The notes under the pieces were generated by a model. The model was given only the letters and a program-made list of their open reading frames with translations. It was not told where the DNA came from and ran no database searches. A DNA stretch of 6,366 bases from an uncultured Eubacteriales bacterium (GTDB lineage Bacteria > Bacillota > Clostridia > Oscillospirales > Oscillospiraceae), in the NCBI GenBank assembly GCA_900320765.1, contig ONTN01000102.1, forward strand, positions 1-6,366. The letters run 5' to 3'. Made by a program: the position numbers and the translations under genes. Below are positions 1 through 4,178 of this stretch, piece by piece. Position 1 is the stretch's first letter; each line of letters starts with the position of its first letter.

Positions 1-8
1 ACGGAATT

Positions 9-1313
9 ATGAGCGAAATACTTAAAGGTGATATTGAAAAATGGTCCGCCGCTTACTCGGCGAGCCCGGAGCGCAGGCTTGCCGCCCTCGCGCTCGCGAA
101 GACCGACCTGAACGACGCGGCTTACGACGTGAAGGCTTCCTTCCGTATGGCGCAGAAGTTCTCGATCGACATAAAGACCCTGCCCGTTACTAATCAGGAA
201 CGCAGCGGACGCTGCTGGCTTTTCGCCGCGACGAACGTGCTGCGCGAGCGCATCGCGAAGGCTCTGAATCTCGAAAACTTCGAGCTCAGCCAGAGCTATC
301 TCGCATTTTGGGATAAGTTCGAAAGGTGCAATTTCTTCCTTGAGTCGATAATCGAGACCGCCGCCCTGCCGACCGATGACAGGAACGTGCAGTTTATACT
401 CCAAACGGGAGTACACGACGGCGGCCAGTGGGAGATGTTCGCGAATATCGTCCGCAAGTACGGAGTTGTTCCAAAGGACGTCTACAACGAGACCTATCAG
501 TCAAGCCACACCGGGGCTATGAACGCGGCTCTTAACCGCAACCTCAAGATATGCGCCGTCAAGCTGCGCGGCCTTGCCGCCGCCGGCGCATCTCCTGACG
601 AGATACGCGCCGCGAAGGACGAGATGCTCTGCAGGATATACGGCTTCCTCGCGAGCGCCTACACCGAGCCCCCGAAGAGCTTTTCCTTTGAGTACGTAGA
701 TAAGGACGGGGCCTATCATATCGAGGAGGGTATGACTCCCCTCTCCTTCGCGGAAAAGTACGTGGGCGGGCTTCTGGAGAACACGGTGAGCATAATAAAC
801 TCCCCGACGAAGGATAAGCCCTATGACAAGACCTATACCGTCCGCTATCTCGGAAACATCGTGGGCGGAAAGCCCGTTGTACATTTAAACCTTGAGATGG
901 GCGAGTTCAAGGCCGCCATCATCCGCCAGCTTGAGGCGGGCAAGGTCGTATGGTTCGGCTCCGACGTCGGCAAGTTCGGCGACCGCGAGAAGGGCGTTTG
1001 GGACGACGGGAGCTACGATCTTGCCGCTCTCACCGGTCTCGACCTCTCGATCTCAAAGGAGAACGCCCTCGACTACTGGTACTCCGCGATGAATCACGCT
1101 ATGGTCATCACGGGCGTCAATCTTGTAAACGGAAAGCCGGAAAAATGGAAGATCGAGAACAGCTGGGGCGATAAGAGCGGGGCTAAGGGGTACTACGTCG
1201 CCTCCGACTCCTGGTTCGACGAGTACGTATTCCAGGCCGCCGTTGAGAAGGAGTATCTGCGGACTGAGAAAAGCATAAAGGAAGCGCGGCGCGAAATTGC
1301 GCCGCGCTTTTAA
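9..1313 (+). CDS. pepC: Aminopeptidase C (peptidase family C1, PepC/bleomycin hydrolase type)
   Basis: A cytoplasmic papain-like cysteine peptidase of the PepC/bleomycin hydrolase family, which forms hexameric cages that trim amino acids from peptides. All catalytic elements are visible in the 434-residue product. The oxyanion Gln63 and nucleophile Cys69 lie in NQERSGRCWLFAA, His363 in YSAMNHAMVITG, and Asn384 in KIENSWGD. Length is close to the family norm (about 440-450). The usual C-terminal arm, which ends in a motif like EPWDPMGALA and reaches into the active site in characterised members, is not seen. The protein ends KSIKEARREIAPRF, and the last residues are encoded by a terminator hairpin. 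The start is the first in-frame ATG. Only a GGA at 3-5 lies upstream, so the ribosome site is mostly beyond the window edge and an earlier start cannot be excluded. No signal peptide is present. The family call is secure; unchanged aminopeptidase specificity is not. Confidence 0.95.
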   Translation: MSEILKGDIEKWSAAYSASPERRLAALALAKTDLNDAAYDVKASFRMAQKFSIDIKTLPVTNQERSGRCWLFAATNVLRERIAKALNLENFELSQSYLAFWDKFERCNFFLESIIETAALPTDDRNVQFILQTGVHDGGQWEMFANIVRKYGVVPKDVYNETYQSSHTGAMNAALNRNLKICAVKLRGLAAAGASPDEIRAAKDEMLCRIYGFLASAYTEPPKSFSFEYVDKDGAYHIEEGMTPLSFAEKYVGGLLENTVSIINSPTKDKPYDKTYTVRYLGNIVGGKPVVHLNLEMGEFKAAIIRQLEAGKVVWFGSDVGKFGDREKGVWDDGSYDLAALTGLDLSISKENALDYWYSAMNHAMVITGVNLVNGKPEKWKIENSWGDKSGAKGYYVASDSWFDEYVFQAAVEKEYLRTEKSIKEARREIAPRF

Positions 1314-1316
1314 TTT
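1282..1316 (+). terminator. Rho-independent terminator overlapping the 3' end of pepC
   Basis: An 11-bp perfect stem (1282-1292 with 1299-1309, core GCGCGGCGC/GCGCCGCGC) with a 6-base loop GAAATT leads into TTTTAATTT. The hairpin lies wholly inside the pepC reading frame, and the stop codon TAA (1311-1313) sits in its T-rich tail. The upstream AA of the stem pairs with the first two Ts, so it may also act weakly on the other strand. Confidence 0.88.
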
Positions 1317-1340
1317 GTCGCCTGCGAGGCGACCTTTTTA
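1317..1340 (+). terminator. Second, tandem terminator after pepC
   Basis: A 7-bp perfect stem GTCGCCT (1317-1323) / AGGCGAC (1327-1333) with a GCG loop is followed by C and five Ts (1335-1339). It starts one base after the tail of the first terminator, giving two independent stops in series before the next promoter. Confidence 0.82.
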
Positions 1341-1359
1341 TCTCCGTCAGAACTATAAT
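1331..1359 (+). promoter_or_regulatory. Probable sigma-A promoter of the VWA gene
   Basis: A perfect -10 TATAAT lies at 1354-1359, 34 bases before the VWA start codon. The hexamer at the 17-base spacing (1331-1336, GACCTT) is a poor -35 and overlaps the second terminator, so the call rests on the -10 and on its place between terminators and gene. Confidence 0.55.
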
Positions 1360-1393
1360 AAGGCCACAAAGAAAAAAACGGAGGTAAAACAAA

Positions 1394-2032
1394 ATGAAAA
1401 ACGATCTTACCGAGCTTGTATTCATCCTTGACAAATCCGGCTCCATGTCCGGGCTTGAGGGCGACACCGTCGGCGGCTTCAACTCAATGATAGAGCGCCA
1501 GAAGAAGGAGTCGGGCAGCGCCCTCGTGACGACCGTCCTTTTCTCAAACGAGAGTGTGACCGTCCACGACAGAGTTGACGTCCGCGAGATTGAAAAGCTC
1601 ACGGAAAAGGACTACCGCGTCGGCGGCTGCACCGCCCTTCTCGACGCTATAGGCGAAGCTGTAAGGCACGTTTCCGACGTGCACCGGTACATCCGCCCGG
1701 AGGACATCCCTGCGAAAACGATGTTCGTCATCACCACGGACGGGATGGAAAACGCGAGCCGAGTCTATTCGGCGGACAAGGTCAAAAAGCTTATTGAGGA
1801 GAAAAAGCAGCAGGGCTGGGAATTTCTCTTTCTCGGCGCGAACATCGACGCCGTGACAACGGCGAAGCGTTTCGGCATCGACGAGGACAGAGCCGTCACT
1901 TACAGAGCCGATTCCGTTGGCACACGTCTTAACTATGCGGCCGTGGGCGAGGCCGTCGCAAGCGTACGCGGCGGGCGCAAGCTCTCCCGCGCGTGGAAGG
2001 AGAGCATAGAGAGAGATATGGCGTCAAGGTGA
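1394..2032 (+). CDS. von Willebrand factor type A (VWA) domain protein with complete MIDAS
   Basis: A 212-residue protein that is essentially one VWA domain. The metal-ion-dependent adhesion site is complete: D13-K-S15-G-S17 in LDKSGSMSG, T80 in GGCTALLDAI and D116 in FVITTDGMEN. It should therefore bind a divalent cation and through it a partner protein. There is no signal peptide, membrane segment or sorting motif, so it is most likely cytoplasmic. Bacterial VWA proteins of this standalone type often work with MoxR AAA+ ATPases, tellurite-resistance-like proteins or kinases/phosphatases, but none is encoded nearby. The gene is isolated by terminators upstream and a tRNA promoter downstream, and is probably transcribed alone. 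The start is well set: GGAGG at 1380-1384, nine bases before ATG. Partner and cellular role are unknown. Confidence 0.9.
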   Translation: MKNDLTELVFILDKSGSMSGLEGDTVGGFNSMIERQKKESGSALVTTVLFSNESVTVHDRVDVREIEKLTEKDYRVGGCTALLDAIGEAVRHVSDVHRYIRPEDIPAKTMFVITTDGMENASRVYSADKVKKLIEEKKQQGWEFLFLGANIDAVTTAKRFGIDEDRAVTYRADSVGTRLNYAAVGEAVASVRGGRKLSRAWKESIERDMASR

Positions 2033-2069
2033 GCTTATTCGGCCGGCGAGGTATTTTTTTAAAAAGGTA

Positions 2070-2098
2070 TTGACAATTTACGTCCTCTTTGGTAAAAT
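2070..2098 (+). promoter_or_regulatory. Strong promoter for tRNA-Val
   Basis: A perfect -35 TTGACA (2070-2075), a 17-base spacer and -10 TAAAAT (2093-2098) lie 19 bases before the tRNA 5' end. An AT-rich tract at 2052-2066 (T7 then A5) could serve as an UP element. The same T7 (2054-2060) follows the VWA stop, but I find no convincing stem before it and do not call a terminator there. Confidence 0.85.
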
Positions 2099-2117
2099 AC
2101 TTATCGCTGACCGATAC

Positions 2118-2194
2118 GGACGATTAGCTCAGCTGGTATGAGCATCCGCTTGACGTGCGGAGGGTCACAGGTTCGAGTCCTGTATCGTCCACCA
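2118..2194 (+). tRNA. tRNA-Val, anticodon GAC
   Basis: A full cloverleaf can be drawn. The acceptor stem is GGACGAT (2118-2124) with ATCGTCC (2184-2190), all seven pairs perfect. The D arm is GCTC/GAGC (2127-2130, 2140-2143). The anticodon stem is TCCGC/GCGGA (2145-2149, 2157-2161) with loop TTGACGT. The T arm is ACAGG/CCTGT around TTCGAGT (2167-2183). The discriminator A2191 is followed by an encoded CCA (2192-2194). The anticodon at 2152-2154 is GAC, which reads the valine codons GUC and GUU. It is a lone gene with its own promoter and terminator. Confidence 0.96.
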
Positions 2195-2196
2195 AC

Positions 2197-2234
2197 AAAA
2201 ACGCCCTTTTGTCTAAAGACAAAAGGGCGTTTTT
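2197..2234 (+). terminator. Terminator of tRNA-Val
   Basis: A perfect 17-bp stem (2197-2213 with 2218-2234) with loop TAAA is flanked by A5 on the left and T5 on the right, so it can act on both strands. It begins two bases after the tRNA CCA. Its core CCCTTTTGTCTAAAGACA resembles the terminator at 2419-2450 on the far side of the hairpin array. Confidence 0.92.
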
Positions 2235-2238
2235 GAAC

Positions 2239-2333
2239 GATGTGTTCCGCCCTAGCGGAACGTGATGTGCACTTCGTGCGTGATGTTTGCTTTGCAAGTG
2301 ATGTGTGCCTGCTGCACATGAGCGGAACACATC
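2239..2333. repeat. Left sub-element with 12-bp terminal inverted repeats
   Basis: GATGTGTTCCGC (2239-2250) is perfectly complementary to GCGGAACACATC (2322-2333). This closes the left half into one unit that contains three mini-hairpins and their GTGATGT linkers. The 5' arm can instead fold locally, because GTTCCGC (2244-2250) also pairs with GCGGAAC at 2255-2261. Two mutually exclusive folds therefore exist. Confidence 0.7.
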
Positions 2334-2414
2334 ACATCACTTTGCGGCAAAGCCGCAATACATCACTGTTTGTAAAGCAAACTGCATCACTTGCGCCACA
2401 GGCGCAAACATCAC
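2239..2414. repeat. Hairpin array with conserved GTGATGT / ACATCAC linkers in two orientations
   Basis: About 176 non-coding bases made of short palindromes joined by a constant 7-mer. Left half: GATGT, hairpin 2244-2261, GTGATGT, hairpin 2269-2279 (GCAC-TTC-GTGC), GTGATGT, hairpin 2287-2297 (TTGC-TTT-GCAA), GTGATGT, hairpin 2305-2317 (GTGC-CTGCT-GCAC). Right half: ACATCAC twice (2329-2335, 2334-2340), hairpin 2342-2358 (TTGCGGC-AAA-GCCGCAA), ACATCAC, hairpin 2368-2382 (GTTTG-TAAAG-CAAAC), GCATCAC, hairpin 2391-2407 (TTGCGCC-ACA-GGCGCAA), ACATCAC (2408-2414). Arm sequences differ from unit to unit while the linkers stay fixed. The right linker is the reverse complement of the left, and loops also swap (TTT against AAA), so the two halves are inverted copies of one design. 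Open frames across it are chance. I recognise no named family; a REP/MITE-like or cassette-boundary element is the closest analogy. Confidence 0.85.
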
Positions 2415-2418
2415 AGGC

Positions 2419-2450
2419 CTCTTTTGTCTTACGACAAGAGAGACTTTTTT
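2419..2450 (+). terminator. Terminator closing the hairpin array
   Basis: A 10-bp stem CTCTTTTGTC (2419-2428) / GACAAGAGAG (2433-2442), with one G-T pair and loop TTAC, is followed by AC and six Ts (2445-2450). It would stop any transcript of the array, or read-through from the tRNA, just before the promoter of the next gene. Confidence 0.75.
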
Positions 2451-2468
2451 GTTGCCTCAACAGGCAAC
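2451..2468. repeat. Inverted repeat inside the promoter of the MBL gene
   Basis: GTTGCCT (2451-2457) and AGGCAAC (2462-2468) form a perfect 7-bp stem with loop CAAC. The left arm contains the -35 hexamer and the right arm fills much of the spacer, which is a typical place for a repressor operator. It could equally be the last hairpin of the adjoining array, although it lacks the GTGATGT-type linker. Confidence 0.6.
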
Positions 2469-2480
2469 GTTTGGTATAAT
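2452..2480 (+). promoter_or_regulatory. Promoter of the MBL-fold hydrolase gene
   Basis: -35 TTGCCT (2452-2457, four of six consensus bases), a 17-base spacer and a perfect -10 TATAAT (2475-2480). The expected start point near 2487 gives a leader of about 35 bases to the ATG at 2522. Confidence 0.72.
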
Positions 2481-2521
2481 CAGCTTGACTAATCGGGATT
2501 TTGCGAGGATAAATAGTATAT

Positions 2522-3286
2522 ATGAATGGTTGGTTTACAGTTGAAGAAATTGATCCTCAAACATTTGCAATCAGCGAATACAAACACTGGGAAGAAACGC
2601 ATTGTTATCTGTTATGTGGGCTGGAACGAGCCGTTCTCATTGATACTGGATTAGGGGTTTCCAATATCCGCAGTGTAGTGGCTGAACTAACCACGTTGCC
2701 TGTCATGGCAGTTACAACCCATGTTCATTGGGATCACATCGGCGGGCATCAGTATTTTGATAATATAGCCGTACACGAAGCGGAAAAAGATTGGCTATCT
2801 GTTCGGTTCCCAATACCGCTGGATGCCGTCAAGAAGAACCTAACCATGCCGCCTTTCGCTTTCCCGGAAGGTTTCAATATTGATGCTTATCAGGTTTTTC
2901 AAGGTATGCCCCAAAGGATACTACACGATGGAGATCGGCTGGATTTGGGAGGACGGGAAATTCATGTCATTCACACGCCCGGACATTCACCGGGACATTG
3001 TTGCTTTTATGAGCCTGAACGAGAATATCTGTATTCCGGGGATTTGATATACAAGGGGTGTCTTTACGCATTTTACCCAACCACTGACCCGCAGCTTTAT
3101 TATGAATCTGTAAGAAAGATACAAAATTATAAAATAGAAAAAATCCTACCCGGTCATCATCAGTTGGAAATCCCTACTTCATTGGTAACAGAGATTGAAG
3201 CCGGGTTTGCACAGATAGATCGAAGTGGACAGCTTAAACACGGAAACGGATTATTTGTTTTTGGAGATTTTCAGATTCAAATATAA
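2522..3286 (+). CDS. MBL-fold metallo-hydrolase
   Basis: A 254-residue single-domain metallo-beta-lactamase-fold hydrolase with the full two-metal ligand set. H67, H69, D71 and H72 lie in THVHWDHIGGH, H155 in HTPGHSPGH, D174 in YSGDLIY and H212 in LPGHHQ. No signal peptide is present, so a cytoplasmic enzyme is likely. The substrate is unknown. The fold covers glyoxalase II-like thioesterases, lactonases, phosphodiesterases and others, and nothing here favours one; it should not be read as a beta-lactamase. Base composition is visibly richer in A+T than pepC, the VWA gene, the phosphorylase or the PTS gene. Together with the hairpin array directly upstream, this suggests acquisition from elsewhere. 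The ribosome site is weak (GAGG at 2505-2508, 13 bases before ATG). No clear terminator follows within the 74 bases before the next gene, so read-through into it is possible. Confidence 0.9.
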   Translation: MNGWFTVEEIDPQTFAISEYKHWEETHCYLLCGLERAVLIDTGLGVSNIRSVVAELTTLPVMAVTTHVHWDHIGGHQYFDNIAVHEAEKDWLSVRFPIPLDAVKKNLTMPPFAFPEGFNIDAYQVFQGMPQRILHDGDRLDLGGREIHVIHTPGHSPGHCCFYEPEREYLYSGDLIYKGCLYAFYPTTDPQLYYESVRKIQNYKIEKILPGHHQLEIPTSLVTEIEAGFAQIDRSGQLKHGNGLFVFGDFQIQI

Positions 3287-3346
3287 ACAACATATTCCAG
3301 TTTTTCCGGGATAAACCAATGTTGATCAGCAGCAAACTGCACTTTC

Positions 3347-3352
3347 AGGAGG
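3347..3352 (+). promoter_or_regulatory. Ribosome binding site that sets the phosphorylase start
   Basis: AGGAGG lies eight bases before the ATG at 3361. An in-frame ATG at 3319 would add 14 residues (MLISSKLHFQEELH) but would place this ideal ribosome site inside the coding region and has none of its own, so 3361 is preferred. Confidence 0.88.
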
Positions 3353-3360
3353 AACTACAC

Positions 3361-4125
3361 ATGCTTTTGGAAGAGTTTGATTATGAGCGAAACGCCGTCA
3401 TCAATCCCGAGATGGCTGTGCGTCCGATTGACGATTTTCCCGAGGTGACCGTATCTTGCTTCTCATTTCAGCTTTTTAACAGCGTTCTCTCTTTATTCGA
3501 CGCAAAGCTTATCGCTGAGCTCAATTCCGCCGTCGGCAAAAATCCCGTTTACGAGGTTCGGTACAAGGGCAAGCGATTCGCTATGTTCCAGTCTCGCGTC
3601 GGAGAGCCGCTCTGCGTCGCGGAGTACGAGGATCTGATGGCAATCGGAAGCCGGAGGCTTATACTGCTGGGCAACTGCGGCGTTTTGGACAAGTCTATCG
3701 AGGACTGCGGGATCATCATTCCCACGGAGGCAATACGCGACGAGGGAACGAGCTACCATTACGCTGAGCCGGGCGACACGATCGAGGTAAATAAAAAATA
3801 CCGGGACGAGTTCAAGGCGGTGCTTCGAGAATGCGGCTACCCCTTCGTTGAGGGTAAAACCTGGACGACGGACGCGCCATATCGTGAGACGAGATCAAGG
3901 GTAAACCGGAGAAAGGAGCAGGGCGCTCTTTGCGTCGAAATGGAATGCGCCGGAATGCAGGCAGCCTGTGATTTCAGGGGGACGGAATTCTTCCAGTTCT
4001 TCTATGCCGGGGATAATCTCGACCATTCGACCTGGGACCCGAGAAGCCTCAGCGGTGACGCAAGGCTGGATGACAAAACAAAGATAATGCTTCTCGCCTT
4101 TGAGCTCGGCTTGAAAATAGTATAA
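3361..4125 (+). CDS. Nucleoside phosphorylase family protein (uridine phosphorylase-like)
   Basis: A 254-residue protein of the PNP/UDP phosphorylase superfamily, which cleaves nucleosides with phosphate to a free base and ribose-1-phosphate in nucleoside salvage. Visible family marks: the phosphate/ribose-binding strand IGSRRLILLGNCGVL (about residues 95-109), followed by IIIPTEAIRDEGTSYHY (118-134) as in uridine phosphorylase-like enzymes, and the ribose-binding EMECAGM (193-199), where family members have a VEME(A/C) motif. The late segment YAGDNLDHSTWDPRSL (215-230) probably shapes the base pocket. No signal peptide is seen. Which nucleoside it uses is not settled by the sequence. No promoter is evident between this gene and the MBL gene (3287-3346), so it may be read from the promoter at 2452-2480. 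Composition is more GC-rich than the MBL gene and like the rest of the window. Confidence 0.85.
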   Translation: MLLEEFDYERNAVINPEMAVRPIDDFPEVTVSCFSFQLFNSVLSLFDAKLIAELNSAVGKNPVYEVRYKGKRFAMFQSRVGEPLCVAEYEDLMAIGSRRLILLGNCGVLDKSIEDCGIIIPTEAIRDEGTSYHYAEPGDTIEVNKKYRDEFKAVLRECGYPFVEGKTWTTDAPYRETRSRVNRRKEQGALCVEMECAGMQAACDFRGTEFFQFFYAGDNLDHSTWDPRSLSGDARLDDKTKIMLLAFELGLKIV

Positions 4126-4155
4126 AAAACAGCCCCGCGCCGGATAGCGCGGGGC
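4124..4155 (-). terminator. Terminator between convergent genes, best suited to the PTS operon
   Basis: A perfect 9-bp stem GCCCCGCGC (4132-4140) / GCGCGGGGC (4147-4155) has a 6-base loop. On the minus strand it is followed by TG and a run of six Ts (complement of 4124-4129), which is canonical for the PTS transcript. On the plus strand only ATCATTGCGTTTT follows, so its effect on the phosphorylase transcript should be weaker. The minus-strand T run overlaps the phosphorylase stop codon. Confidence 0.85.
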
Positions 4156-4178
4156 ATCATTGCGTTTTACGGTATTAC

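Noticed and set aside
2033..2069. Terminator after the VWA gene (GGCCGGC followed by T7)
   Set aside because: GGCCGGC is too short and self-overlapping to form a proper hairpin stem with a loop; the T/A tract is better read as AT-rich DNA upstream of the tRNA promoter.
2101..2330. Two minus-strand open frames over the tRNA, one reading DDTGLEPVTLRTSSGCSYQL
   Set aside because: This is the well-known spurious peptide obtained by translating the antisense of a tRNA gene; it has no ribosome site and crosses the terminator and hairpins.
2239..2414. CRISPR array
   Set aside because: The constant part is only 7 bases, the variable parts are self-complementary and of unequal short length, and the repeat flips orientation midway; no cas genes are present.
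2240..2544. Plus-strand open frames of 79 codons through the hairpin array
   Set aside because: They are built from the palindromes and linkers, have no ribosome site, cross a terminator, and one runs past the MBL start in another frame.
3287..3360. att-site repeat of the tRNA-Val 3' end marking an integrated island
   Set aside because: No stretch here matches the T arm or acceptor end of the tRNA, and no integrase is encoded in the window.
3319..3360. Longer start for the phosphorylase at the ATG at 3319
   Set aside because: It lacks a ribosome site and would bury an ideal AGGAGG that is correctly spaced from the ATG at 3361.
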